This document shows, piece after piece, positions 44,935 to 54,550 of a stretch of DNA of 64,000 nucleotides. The DNA comes from Pararhodonellum marinum. GTDB lineage: Bacteria > Bacteroidota > Bacteroidia > Cytophagales > Cyclobacteriaceae. Position 1 is the stretch's first letter, and every line of letters starts with the position of its first letter. The stretch is from the NCBI RefSeq assembly GCF_015354735.1, contig NZ_JACEFJ010000011.1, forward strand, positions 62,001 to 126,000, read 5' to 3'. A program made the translations under genes and the position numbers. The notes below the pieces were generated by a model that saw only the letters and a program-made list of their open reading frames with translations, was not told where the DNA came from and made no database searches.

Positions 44935-47574
44935 TTACTTTCGGGGAATGATTCTAAAAGTTTTGAGCTGATGTTGGTTGAAATCGACAGGCAAGGTATT
45001 CCCACTTGGCTCCAACTCCACCAAATCAGTTTCTATATGCGTGGTTTGCCAAGCTTGTTGGATGGGAAGTTTCAGTTTGATTTTGATCGTCAATGGATTT
45101 GCATTCATATTCCAGCATCTCGCCATGATGCCCTTTTCAATTCCTTCTTCTGCAGGCTTAACACTCCAAAGCAAAACATCTGGGTTATCGATGGTTAAAA
45201 GCGAATAGGTGGTTTCATTGCTTTGTAAATGATCCCCTGTCACTTTGCCCGTGAAAAGGGGATTTTGGTGTTCTAGAGAGAATCTCATTTCCTCAATGGG
45301 ATCGAAATCTCCCTGATGTGTTTTCAGGGCAAATTGATACAGAAAGTCGGTCTGCCCATTTTGGTTGGGGAATCCCAACGCATTGCCATCCTCCCATTTG
45401 GTATCCACCTGACCGCCTGCCAAAGCCTGTAGATAGGATGAGGTTTCGTCCAAGGAATAAACACCACTCTCTCCCAAACTGAAAAAACTACAGTCAATAT
45501 TGGAAATGGTGACACCATATTGGTCTTCACTCAAAGTGGCAAAATGGTTGAAGGTCTGCCAATCATACCTTGCCTGTTGGGAAGAATAATGACCTCCGTT
45601 ATCTTCAGTTTTTACGGTTAAGATCGCACCTAATTCCTCATGCCTTGTGGTAGGCTTATTGAGGTCAAAGTCAAAAGACCAGGTATTCACATCTCTAAAA
45701 TTTTCCTGTATACTGTCCTGAATCTCAATCATTGGTAGGTCTGCAAATAGCGTTACCCTTACCGTATGCTTGACCGGATCATTTGAAATAGCCTTCAAAG
45801 TGACGGAAACAGGGCCTTCATTTTCGATTTCAATCTTACTTCCAACATTCGGGTCATTGACTCCCAAACCATTGACAAACCTGCCATTTGAGGTATTGAC
45901 CAGTTGACGGTTATTGGCTTTCAGATCAATGATTTCCGTAATGGCACCTGAAGGGCTGAGTCTTACTTTGAAAAATTCATTTGAAACATATTCTCCCGAA
46001 ATTGTGAACGGGTTTTTCCCTTGCTTTGGATTTCCTTTTTGGATTTCAAATACTTTATATCCCATAGAGGGGATGTTGGTTGCTGCTATCCTGATGTAGG
46101 TTTTATCCCCCTTTTGGATCAATTGATTTGGAACTTCTTTTTTATCGGTTAGGTCAATGACCCTGACCGGATCTTGCCCACTGTATTCAAAATCCGCATA
46201 ATCATTTCTTTCCCAGCTAAGGGGATTGAAGACATAAAACCTGTTTTGATTGTCACTGTTGATCAGACTCCCTAGATGATCGGCACTAAGCAATTGAAGG
46301 GAATCCACATAGTTTTCAAGGTTTTCCTGCAACCTGATCTGCCAATCCGCCCTTTCAGCAATCGCAACTTTGCTATCTGCTGTCCAATCGTGTTCCCAAT
46401 ACAGCCCAAATGAATCCCAAGCTTTCTCCCTTGATGCTTTCAACTGTTTGTCAAATCCAGGTTTTTTCAAGGAAACAATTGTGGCAAGAGCCTCAGCAGT
46501 ACGCAACTTCTCTGTAGACCTTCGCATTTTTGCAGTGGTCTCGTTCATGGAAGCGGTATATAAATCCCATTCATTTCCATAGCTCAAGGTCTCGGAAGGA
46601 AGGCTGGGGTAGTTTTTTCCTATGTCCTCAAAAAAGTCCTCCAAAACAGAAACCCTGACTTTCCTTTCCGGAGTTGTCGTATTTTGGGCAACTTGGATAA
46701 ATTCCGGTGCCCGGTAAGTTTCAAGGTCATCATGACCATACCCGAAATTCCCCACCGCATTGTATGGATACTTTGATTCTGCAGAAATGGTATCCGCCAT
46801 TTTCTCCATTCGGGGAATCAGCGTCGCCAATTCACTGACCACATCCGTGGACTTGAAGGTGGTCCTGGTTTCGGCATAACTACCAAATGGTGTCAATACA
46901 CCTTCCTGATAAGTGTACCATTTCATGATCACACTGGAAGAATCCAAACCGGTGTATCGGTAAAGTTGGTTGCGGCGGTTTTCCCGGTATTCATAGGACA
47001 TCTGACTGGCATATCCGCCGATTCCATACCAACTGTATTTTGCTCCGGAGCCGGCCCAAAGGGAGCTCAATCCCAAAGGAATAGTGTTGTTTTCCATCCC
47101 TCCTGCCATGCGGAATCTGACATCATAATCCCTTTCCAACTGACCTGCATAAAACATCCCCCTGATCACCGCCTCAGTAGGTTGGGAGCCAAAGCAATTG
47201 ATGACCGCATTGAGCGGACTACTGATATGACCGGATTTGATGGCAGCAATTAACCTATCAAATTGTTTGGCTGTCCTGTGTTTTTGATAGGCTTGGAGCC
47301 AAATGCTCCCATCACAATTGAACCTCGCCTGAAAGTCAGAAGGATTGTCTTTGGTCGCATCAATCTCATCCAAGTAGTAATCTAACATATGGACAAAAGC
47401 GGAATCGTAATCTACCTCATTGGCTGTCCACATATAATCTGTGTGGTCATCGATGGCGATATACAATCTCTTGACCTGCTGAGCATACAGCGTGTATGGA
47501 ACAGAGAGCAAAACAACAGCAATTGTAATGAGCGTAGAAACGTTTTTCTTCATTTTCAAGGTTTTTTGATCCAT
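44935..47574 (-). CDS. GH38-like exported glycosidase with atypical active site (copy 2)
   Basis: 879 residues; signal peptide ending near LYAQ (31-32), with an alternative ATG seven codons in. IDDHTDYMW gives His44 and Asp46 of the zinc H-x-D. The nucleophile segment reads MENNTIPLGL (160-169) and the third site YGNEWDLYTASM, the same substitutions as in copy 1, so they are a conserved subfamily feature and not random decay. The C-terminal beta domains end with a short aligned tail (KTFRIxxxK in both). First gene of the run GH38-like, beta-helix, GH38-like, ROK, EamA, SIS. Likely acts on a mannose-type glycan (inference). Confidence 0.75.
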   Translation of the reverse strand: MDQKTLKMKKNVSTLITIAVVLLSVPYTLYAQQVKRLYIAIDDHTDYMWTANEVDYDSAFVHMLDYYLDEIDATKDNPSDFQARFNCDGSIWLQAYQKHRTAKQFDRLIAAIKSGHISSPLNAVINCFGSQPTEAVIRGMFYAGQLERDYDVRFRMAGGMENNTIPLGLSSLWAGSGAKYSWYGIGGYASQMSYEYRENRRNQLYRYTGLDSSSVIMKWYTYQEGVLTPFGSYAETRTTFKSTDVVSELATLIPRMEKMADTISAESKYPYNAVGNFGYGHDDLETYRAPEFIQVAQNTTTPERKVRVSVLEDFFEDIGKNYPSLPSETLSYGNEWDLYTASMNETTAKMRRSTEKLRTAEALATIVSLKKPGFDKQLKASREKAWDSFGLYWEHDWTADSKVAIAERADWQIRLQENLENYVDSLQLLSADHLGSLINSDNQNRFYVFNPLSWERNDYADFEYSGQDPVRVIDLTDKKEVPNQLIQKGDKTYIRIAATNIPSMGYKVFEIQKGNPKQGKNPFTISGEYVSNEFFKVRLSPSGAITEIIDLKANNRQLVNTSNGRFVNGLGVNDPNVGSKIEIENEGPVSVTLKAISNDPVKHTVRVTLFADLPMIEIQDSIQENFRDVNTWSFDFDLNKPTTRHEELGAILTVKTEDNGGHYSSQQARYDWQTFNHFATLSEDQYGVTISNIDCSFFSLGESGVYSLDETSSYLQALAGGQVDTKWEDGNALGFPNQNGQTDFLYQFALKTHQGDFDPIEEMRFSLEHQNPLFTGKVTGDHLQSNETTYSLLTIDNPDVLLWSVKPAEEGIEKGIMARCWNMNANPLTIKIKLKLPIQQAWQTTHIETDLVELEPSGNTLPVDFNQHQLKTFRIIPRK

Positions 47575-47946
47575 TGATGTTTTCCTTTATTCCTATCGCT
47601 TTGTATTTAATCCATAGGCAAAATTTTCATTGTCTTTTAGATAAATAAAAGATTAAAAAACAAAGCGGAATAGGCTTAAAGGAAACAGTAATTTGGTCAA
47701 TCCAAAAATACCAGAGTAACCCTAAAAAAAATTGTACTCCAATTGCCAGTTGTAATACAATTTCATCAGATGTTGATCAAAAGGGTAGAAAAAAATAAGG
47801 TGATAGGGTCAGCAAACGCTAAATCAACGGCCTAACACCATGGATGAACCAATGTGGAAAATGGAATTGGAAATTCTGAAAAGTTAAAATGTTGTTAATG
47901 CAAATCACCTCTAACTTCATTACTAAACACCTCCATGTTGGAGACA
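47575..47946. other. Intergenic region, nothing recognised
   Basis: 372 bp, AT-rich. It should contain the promoter of the GH38-like operon. No repeat shared with other parts of the window, no strong hairpin, no coding frame. Confidence 0.5.
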
Positions 47947-48321
47947 TTATATAATACAGGCAAATTTTTTTCCCTTCCAAATAACCTCGACATCTTTAAA
48001 ACGACTATAGTCAATCCCACCCTCATCTATCCCTAAGTGGCCGATTGTTTCCCCTTCGCAGTTTATAACTGAAGGTTTAGGAGAGGAACAGCTTGGACAA
48101 CAGCTTAGGATTACAAATACAGTTTTCGAAAGGTAACTGGCCTTGATTATATAAAAATAGGAAGGAAACAGGTTTGCTTCCAACTCTTGAACCCGCTCTG
48201 AAAGCCATCCAATGTTTTCAATGGGGTCTGAAACAGAACAGGCAAAACTTGGTTCCATTCTTTCATGACATGAAGTCATGCAAAGGAGGGAAAAAGCAAA
48301 CAATAGACCACAGGATTTCAT
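47947..48321 (-). CDS. Small lipoprotein of unknown function
   Basis: 124 residues. Lipoprotein signal MKSCGLLFAFSLLCMTSCHE with Cys18 as the lipidation site. The mature part holds a cysteine-rich stretch LSCCPSCSSPKPS that could bind metal or form disulfides. No family recognised. Single gene downstream of the outer-membrane barrel gene (105-bp gap), same strand. Confidence 0.6.
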   Translation of the reverse strand: MKSCGLLFAFSLLCMTSCHERMEPSFACSVSDPIENIGWLSERVQELEANLFPSYFYIIKASYLSKTVFVILSCCPSCSSPKPSVINCEGETIGHLGIDEGGIDYSRFKDVEVIWKGKKFACII

Positions 48322-48426
48322 GACAGTATTTATCTATCGTGACGTATTTCTCAATAAAATTGTCTCAATGGATTGAAATACTTTTCAAATTTTACATCTG
48401 AATATAATATAGGGTTGAATTCCCGA

Positions 48427-49641
48427 TCAAAACCTAAATCCCAACCTGTAACTGGTAAGGTAACTGAACACCCTGCTGTTCCCATTCAATCCCTGTTCAG
48501 CCAGCAACCTGTTGGTGGCGTCAAGTTGAACTTCGAACATCAAGGCCCCGATTTTTTTGACAGGAAACTCTACCCCGGCTTTAAGGCTTCTCATCAGTCT
48601 GGTTTTGGGGAATTCAAGTGGAAGGGGATCAAAATAGGTGATATCATCATCCCTATTCACGAAAACGTACTTCTGAGTTCTGGTCCCTTGCATCCAATTC
48701 GTGTTTTTGGATAAGAAATAATAGCTTGCCCCAAGCCCCCCGTAAAGCTTTAGATTTCGATTGGAATAGAATGTATAATTCAGGGTAATCGGAATACCTA
48801 TCATTCTCAATTCAAAGTCTTCCTCGGTAAGGTAATACGTATTTACATTGACAGTCTCACTCCGGTACTCCAAATCAAATTCCTGGAAATTCAAGCCTGC
48901 TTCCAGAAAAAATCGGTTGGTGATTCTGGGGAAATGCATCCGGACAGTTGACTGTAGAGAAATAGAAGGATTTATGCTTTCAATACCACTATCCGTTGTC
49001 AACTGAGAAGACCCTATTGCCAAGGTTTTTTGGAACCTGATGGATGATTGTTTAACATGGTACACCTGAAAATCCTTTCCTGCGCATTCGTGGTAAAAAG
49101 CAAACAAATCAATCAATTGGTTTTTTCTTAAGCCAGTTTCTCCTATCCTCCGATTCATTTCCAACTGACAGGATTCCTGAAAAAAGGCATAGGAAAGAAA
49201 TCCCTTGTACTGTTCTTTGGTGACGTAAGTATTCTGCTTGCCGTCGCTTTGTAAATTCTCTTTGATCAAGGGCAGAAATTTTCCTTCAGAGGACAGATAA
49301 AACCGGCCTTTGTAATACAACAGGTCCTTTTCTCCTTTGACCAAAACCTGTACAAAAACCTTCTCCCTTCCCTGAATCAGGTATTCGGAAATGAAAAAAC
49401 CAAAATCGGCTGCATAAAATGAATGAAGGTCGGCCGGTCCATACCTTTCTTTTTTGCCACTATCCCCTAAAAACAGAAGGGAGGTGTGGGTTTTGTCATC
49501 TTCATTCAGGATTACTTTTCCCGTTCTTTTTTCTCCATCATTCAATTGAATGAAATCTGATTGGTTTTGGGCGAAAAGTGCGGGAGTAAGCATCATGGAA
49601 CACAAAAACAAAGCTCCTAAAAACATGGATTTGAATGGCAT
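48427..49641 (-). CDS. Outer-membrane beta-barrel protein, PorT-like
   Basis: 404 residues from the ATG at 49641 (the longer frame starts with TTG eight codons earlier). Signal peptide MPFKSMFLGALFLCSMMLTP ending ALFAQ. The N-terminal half is a soluble domain that starts with SDFIQLNDGEKRTGKVILNE and handles an internal KEQYKGFLSYAFFQESC segment; the C-terminal half (about 215-404) is a beta-barrel ending in SYRLGFRF, the outer-membrane insertion signature. This layout is common in uncharacterised Bacteroidota proteins. Function unknown. Confidence 0.72.
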   Translation of the reverse strand: MPFKSMFLGALFLCSMMLTPALFAQNQSDFIQLNDGEKRTGKVILNEDDKTHTSLLFLGDSGKKERYGPADLHSFYAADFGFFISEYLIQGREKVFVQVLVKGEKDLLYYKGRFYLSSEGKFLPLIKENLQSDGKQNTYVTKEQYKGFLSYAFFQESCQLEMNRRIGETGLRKNQLIDLFAFYHECAGKDFQVYHVKQSSIRFQKTLAIGSSQLTTDSGIESINPSISLQSTVRMHFPRITNRFFLEAGLNFQEFDLEYRSETVNVNTYYLTEEDFELRMIGIPITLNYTFYSNRNLKLYGGLGASYYFLSKNTNWMQGTRTQKYVFVNRDDDITYFDPLPLEFPKTRLMRSLKAGVEFPVKKIGALMFEVQLDATNRLLAEQGLNGNSRVFSYLTSYRLGFRF

Positions 49642-49795
49642 ATCCTTGGGGTTAAAATCAAGCAATGATAATCAGAAAACCAGAAATAAAAAGCTTTTCA
49701 ACTAAAAATATTTTTAACAACCTAAAGATGTATTTTAATCCAATAAAAAGGCTTGATACAATGACTTTTCCATCCGGGATAACTTACGTCATAAA

Positions 49796-49823
49796 CAAAA
49801 AAAGGAGGGCAAAACCCTCCTTT
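49796..49823 (-). terminator. Intrinsic terminator of the dxr-rseP operon
   Basis: AAAGGAGGG, a five-base loop (CAAAA) and CCCTCCTTT form a 9-bp stem. On the minus strand it is followed by a T run. It lies 23 bp beyond the rseP stop codon. Confidence 0.85.
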
Positions 49824-49845
49824 AAAATTTTGAGAAATACAATGC

Positions 49846-51165
49846 TTAACCTCCGGTAAAGATCTTTAAGATGTCATTGCCGATGGCAAATACCATCAAA
49901 GCCAACAAGAGCACCATACCCACCTTTTGGGCATTTTCCAAAAAACGGTCGGATGGACTTTGGCCTGAGATCATTTCATACAGTAAAAACATGACGTGCC
50001 CACCATCCAAGGCAGGAATGGGCAACAAATTCATAAATGCCAGGATCATGGAAATCAGACCTGTGATGCTCCAAAATTTCACCCAGTCCCAGGTATCACC
50101 GTAGATTTTGGCCATTCCAATGGGTCCACTCACATTTTTGGTGGAAACCTCCCCGGTAAACATTTTACCCAAAGCACGGGCATTCAAGATCACCACACTG
50201 AAAGCCCTTTCAGTTCCTTTTGGAATGGACTGGGCGAATGTATATTTCCTTTGGACAGGTTCTACATAGGGATTGACATAGATACCGATGGTTCCTTTGG
50301 GACTGACTTCTACAGGTTCAGTAAATACCTCTTCTCCTCTTTGAAAGGTCATCTGCACAGACAAGGCCGTGTTTTCTTCCAGAACTTGTTTGAAGTCACT
50401 GAAATAACGAATGGGCTTATCATTCACTGCCACTACCCTATCCCCCTCCTTTAAATCAAGATGGGCTACATTTCCTTTGGGATCAATTTCCCTTATTTCG
50501 AACGGTATAGCAATGTCAATGAACTGAGACATGCTTTTCTGATTGGAAAAAGAATTGATGAAACCTCGTGGAATATCTATTCGGATTACCTCGCCGTCGC
50601 GCTCTACTGTGTAATATCCTTCATCGCTAAGCAGGGCATCTCCGCTGCTGAGATCAGAGAGGCTTTCATAAGGCTGACCATTGATGTCCAAGACCTTATC
50701 CCCGTCCTGAAAGCCAATCTGCTGTCCAATGTCAAAAGCCACTATGCCGTGCTCAATGACCTGATCCCTGGAATAATATGTTTCTCCTCGATTGTACACC
50801 AAGGCAATAAAGATCAAAACCCCGGTAAGGACATTGACGATAATTCCTCCTAACATCACAATCAAACGCTGCCAGGCCGGCTTGGCCCTGAATTCCCATG
50901 GTTCCGGTTCCCCGGAAAGTTTTTCTGTATCTAAAGATTCATCAACCATCCCCGAGATTTTCACAAAACCTCCCAAGGGTATGGCTCCGATGGAATATTC
51001 CGTTTCTCCCCATTTAAAACCGACAATTTTTGGCGGAAAACCGATGGAAAATTTTTCCACCCGCATGCCAAACATCTTGGCGGTAAGCAGGTGGCCCAAC
51101 TCGTGTAATCCTACCAAAATTGACAACCCCAACAGAAGTTGGGCTACCATCACTAATGTATCCAT
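49846..51165 (-). CDS. rseP: RIP metalloprotease RseP
   Basis: 439 residues; site-2 protease of the inner membrane that cleaves anti-sigma factors and remnant signal peptides. The zinc motif HELGH is at 21-25 in the first helix, two PDZ-like domains occupy about 125-300, and the C-terminal helices carry the MNLLPIPALDGGH motif (third zinc ligand Asp near 388). The order matches E. coli RseP. It starts 3 bp after the dxr stop, so the two form an operon; a terminator follows. Confidence 0.96.
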   Translation of the reverse strand: MDTLVMVAQLLLGLSILVGLHELGHLLTAKMFGMRVEKFSIGFPPKIVGFKWGETEYSIGAIPLGGFVKISGMVDESLDTEKLSGEPEPWEFRAKPAWQRLIVMLGGIIVNVLTGVLIFIALVYNRGETYYSRDQVIEHGIVAFDIGQQIGFQDGDKVLDINGQPYESLSDLSSGDALLSDEGYYTVERDGEVIRIDIPRGFINSFSNQKSMSQFIDIAIPFEIREIDPKGNVAHLDLKEGDRVVAVNDKPIRYFSDFKQVLEENTALSVQMTFQRGEEVFTEPVEVSPKGTIGIYVNPYVEPVQRKYTFAQSIPKGTERAFSVVILNARALGKMFTGEVSTKNVSGPIGMAKIYGDTWDWVKFWSITGLISMILAFMNLLPIPALDGGHVMFLLYEMISGQSPSDRFLENAQKVGMVLLLALMVFAIGNDILKIFTGG

Positions 51166-51168
51166 TTC

Positions 51169-52335
51169 TTAATTTTTACGCTTTAAATATTCTTTGGCCC
51201 TAATTCTTGTCATCCTGTCAGTTTCAACATAATCTGCCAAGGAAGGGTGCCTGATGTACTCTACTTCATGCATCATGGCTCTGATCAGGTCCGACATTTC
51301 CAGAAAGCCCAATTCTTCCTTCAAAAATGAAGCCACAGCTATTTCATTGGCCGCATTTAAAATACAGGGAGCATTGCCTGCCCGGTTGAGGGCATCGTAT
51401 GCCAATTGCAGGTTTTGAAAGGTCTTCGGGTCCGGTTGTTCAAATGTCAAGGAGGCATATTGAGCAAAATCAAACCTGGGAAAATCAGACGGTATCCTTT
51501 CCGGATAAGAAAGAGCAAACTGAATGGGGATACGCATATCGGGTAGTCCGAGTTGCGCTTTGATGGATCCATCTGTAAATTGTATCAAAGAATGCACGAT
51601 AGACTGAGGATGAACGATCACTTCAATCTGCTTGGCATCCACCCCAAACAACCATTTGGCTTCTATCACCTCGAGCCCTTTGTTCATCAAAGAGGCGGAG
51701 TCTATGGTGATCTTGGCCCCCATATCCCAATTGGGATGTTTCAAAGCCTGGGCTTTGGTCACAGTCTTTAGAAAATCCCTGTCTTTGCCTCTAAATGGCC
51801 CCCCAGAGGCAGTCAAGATGAGCTTTTCGATAGGGTTGTGAAACTCCCCTACCAAACACTGGAATATCGCCGAATGCTCAGAGTCAATGGGATAAATATT
51901 CACCGCATTTTCCCTTGCCAATCGGGTGATCAATTCCCCCGCCACAACCAAAGTTTCTTTGTTGGCCAAGGCAATGGGCTTTTTGGCCCTGATCGCGTGT
52001 ATAGTAGGGATCAATCCGGCATAACCCACCAAGGCTGTCAATACCATATCTATGGAATCCATTTCCACCACATGGGTCAGCGCAATTTCCCCCGCATACA
52101 CTTTGATGTATTGGGGATCGAGGGCCTGCTTGACCTGCACATAGAGGTCCTCATTGCCTATCACCACACAGTTGGGCTGAAATTCCAATGCCTGCGCGAT
52201 CAGTAAATCCGCATTGTTGTGGGCGGTCAGTACCTCTACTTCAAATCGTTCAGGGTGATTTCTGATTACTTCGAGTGTTTGTGTACCTATGCTTCCTGTG
52301 GAGCCTAAAATGGCTATCCGCTTTCTATTTGACAT
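51169..52335 (-). CDS. dxr: 1-deoxy-D-xylulose-5-phosphate reductoisomerase
   Basis: 388 residues from the ATG at 52335 (an in-frame ATG at 52374 would add 13 non-family residues). Second step of the MEP isoprenoid pathway. NADPH site AILGSTGSIGTQTLEVI at the N-terminus; ALVGYAGLIPT; ANKETLVVAGELI; IDSEHSAIFQCL and TASGGPF hold metal- and substrate-binding residues, followed by NWDMGAKITIDSASLMNKGL and EAKWLF. The family is unmistakable. Cytosolic. Coupled to rseP (3-bp gap) and divergent from the Deg protease gene. Confidence 0.97.
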   Translation of the reverse strand: MSNRKRIAILGSTGSIGTQTLEVIRNHPERFEVEVLTAHNNADLLIAQALEFQPNCVVIGNEDLYVQVKQALDPQYIKVYAGEIALTHVVEMDSIDMVLTALVGYAGLIPTIHAIRAKKPIALANKETLVVAGELITRLARENAVNIYPIDSEHSAIFQCLVGEFHNPIEKLILTASGGPFRGKDRDFLKTVTKAQALKHPNWDMGAKITIDSASLMNKGLEVIEAKWLFGVDAKQIEVIVHPQSIVHSLIQFTDGSIKAQLGLPDMRIPIQFALSYPERIPSDFPRFDFAQYASLTFEQPDPKTFQNLQLAYDALNRAGNAPCILNAANEIAVASFLKEELGFLEMSDLIRAMMHEVEYIRHPSLADYVETDRMTRIRAKEYLKRKN

Positions 52336-52471
52336 GTATCTGTTTTTTCCGAAAGGGGCTTTAAGGGATAACATCCCATGAAAAGCAAAAGTTATGGCAA
52401 TACGCTGACAAATTTACAAGGTTAAGGGCGTTTTGCCTGCTTTTTTTTCCATATTTTATTTTTTTGTCAGT

Positions 52472-52495
52472 TTGGCACCTTTTATGAAATCGGGT
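52472..52495 (+). promoter_or_regulatory. Weak sigma-54-like motif upstream of the Deg protease gene
   Basis: TTGGCAC at 52472-52478 matches the -24 half of a sigma-54 promoter, but the expected GC of the -12 element is replaced by ATGA. 130 bp before the start. Tentative. Confidence 0.2.
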
Positions 52496-52607
52496 AAATG
52501 AAGCATTTTTGATCCAAAACAGCTTTACAACAGCATGATGGATTAAAAAAAATTTAAAATTTGTTAATTAATTCATCCAAATCATTCGAAGCACGTAAGG
52601 TAGTCCA

Positions 52608-54056
52608 ATGATGAACATATCCAAACCCGTACTCACTTTCACTATTGCCCTTGTTGCCGGATTTATTGGTGCCTGGGTTTTTGTCTCTTTCTTCCATGCT
52701 CCTCACCCCGAAGCGTTTGCCTCACTGCCCTACTCAGATACAGATGGCTATCGGGTGAATCTGGAAGAACCTGTTCAAAGAATGATCAGGGACATGCCGG
52801 TTTCCTTCGTGGAGGCTTCTGAAAACAGTACGGAATCAGTGGTTTTTATCAAGAATTTTTCAGGCACGGACCCCAGAAGATACAGCATGTTTGACTTCTT
52901 CTTCGGCGGCGGTCCTTCCCAGCGGGTAAGTACCGGTTCGGGGGTAATCATCAGTCAGGATGGCTACATTATCACCAACAACCACGTCATAGACCGAGCG
53001 GAGACCATCGAAGTGGTACACAAAAAAAGAACTTATCCTGCTAAGCTAATAGGTACTGACAAAAATACTGACATCGCTGTATTGAAAATTGAGGCCCAAA
53101 ACCTGGCCCAAATCCAACTCGGCACCAGCAAGGATCTGAAAATCGGAGAATGGGTATTGGCGGTGGGCAATCCCTTTAACCTGACTTCCACGGTCACGGC
53201 AGGCATAGTCTCTGCCAAAGAAAGGCAGATCAATATCCTGGGTGGAGACTTTCCTTTGGAGTCCTTTATTCAAACAGATGCGCCCATCAACCCCGGAAAT
53301 TCAGGCGGGGCCTTGGTCGATGTGGAAGGCAGATTGGTGGGCATCAATACGGCCATCCTGTCCCGAACAGGCAGCTATACCGGGTATGGCTTTGCGGTAC
53401 CGGTGGATATCGCCATGAAAATCGCCAATGACCTGATCGAATATGGAGAGGTCCAGAAAGCCATCCCAGGCATTGATGCGGTGGAAATCACCCCGGAATT
53501 GGCTGAGGAAATGAAACTGGAGAGCCTGGACGGTGTCATCATCACCCATATCGTGCGGGGTGGGGCTGCGGAAAAAGCAGGCTTACAGAAGAATGATGTG
53601 CTCCTGAGAATCGGACAACAGCGCATTACCGGTAAAGGAAGTTTTGAGGAAGTGCTTTCCTATTATTATCCCGGAGACAAGGTCCAAGTGACCTACCAGC
53701 GCAACGGCAAAACCCAGAACGCTGACCTTGCTTTACAGAACTTAGAGGGAGGTAGTGGCATTCTGAAAAGGGAATTCTACAGTTCCAACCTGCTCGGGGC
53801 CCGACTGGAGGCCGTCAATACCATAGAAAGGGATAGATTGGGAATTTCCCACGGGGTAAAAATCACAGGCATGACCCGGGGATTTCTTAGAGATCTGGGC
53901 CTGAGGGATGGCTTTATCCTTACTCAAGTCAACAAGGAACCGGCCACCGGCCCCAAAGAAATCGGTCAGTTTCTGGAGGCCTTCAGTGGTCGACTGCTGC
54001 TGGAAGGCGTCTCTCCCAATGGACAGCCCTTCATGCAGTCTTACAACATTCGATAA
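52608..54056 (+). CDS. Deg/HtrA-family periplasmic serine protease
   Basis: 482 residues, N-terminal membrane anchor (about 8-29). Catalytic triad in order: TNNHVID (His126), NTDIAVLK (Asp155), NPGNSGGALV (Ser232). Two PDZ domains follow (about 265-370 and 385-480; VIITHIVRGGAAEKAGLQKN in the first). Envelope protein quality control; the Do/DegQ-like architecture is complete. ATG start. Divergent from dxr-rseP, followed by an intrinsic terminator at 54200-54231. Confidence 0.95.
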   Translation: MMNISKPVLTFTIALVAGFIGAWVFVSFFHAPHPEAFASLPYSDTDGYRVNLEEPVQRMIRDMPVSFVEASENSTESVVFIKNFSGTDPRRYSMFDFFFGGGPSQRVSTGSGVIISQDGYIITNNHVIDRAETIEVVHKKRTYPAKLIGTDKNTDIAVLKIEAQNLAQIQLGTSKDLKIGEWVLAVGNPFNLTSTVTAGIVSAKERQINILGGDFPLESFIQTDAPINPGNSGGALVDVEGRLVGINTAILSRTGSYTGYGFAVPVDIAMKIANDLIEYGEVQKAIPGIDAVEITPELAEEMKLESLDGVIITHIVRGGAAEKAGLQKNDVLLRIGQQRITGKGSFEEVLSYYYPGDKVQVTYQRNGKTQNADLALQNLEGGSGILKREFYSSNLLGARLEAVNTIERDRLGISHGVKITGMTRGFLRDLGLRDGFILTQVNKEPATGPKEIGQFLEAFSGRLLLEGVSPNGQPFMQSYNIR

Positions 54057-54550
54057 AATGGATTTCCGCTTCTTTGCCAGTAACATAATATTCTCCTTTA
54101 AACGGGTGGGAAGCCGGAAGTCCGATGAAAACATGTTTGATAGTAATTAAAAGATATAATCACTGAGAAATAGCTTCATCTTTTATTTTAACTCCCTAAA
54201 AGGGTCTGAAATTTTTCAGGCTCTTTTTTTTATTGTTTATACGCTGCTTTACCAGTAAATGTAAAAAGTCAAAATGGCCTCGGAAGACAGGCCTGCCGAG
54301 GTGTAGAGAAAAGATAATTTGGCTATTGCAGAATTCCATATATCAATTTTTTTTTATGATTTACTTGAGTATACTCAATTTTAAAAGTTAAAGTAGTCAA
54401 TCATAGAACGCTTAGAATGAGAGGTAACCCAAAATCTACTTAACATCCACCTAAAATCCATCAATATCTCCATCAGTAAATCCATCATTATAGTGGCTTT
54501 CATTCCTAGGAATCAGAATAATTTCTTAAATTAGAACAAATACCTTTCAC
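54057..54550. other. Intergenic region with terminator and short repeat pieces
   Basis: Contains GGAAGTCCGATGA (54116-54128, dispersed repeat), the terminator at 54200-54231 and an imperfect palindrome CCTCGG...CCGAGG (about 54278-54301). The rest is AT-rich. No gene, and no partner nucleotidyltransferase for the HEPN-like gene to the right. Confidence 0.55.
54200..54231 (+). terminator. Intrinsic terminator of the Deg protease gene
   Basis: AGGGTCTGAAA pairs with TTTCAGGCTCT (two G-T pairs) across a short T-rich loop and is followed by eight T residues. It is about 145 bp past the stop codon. Confidence 0.75.
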
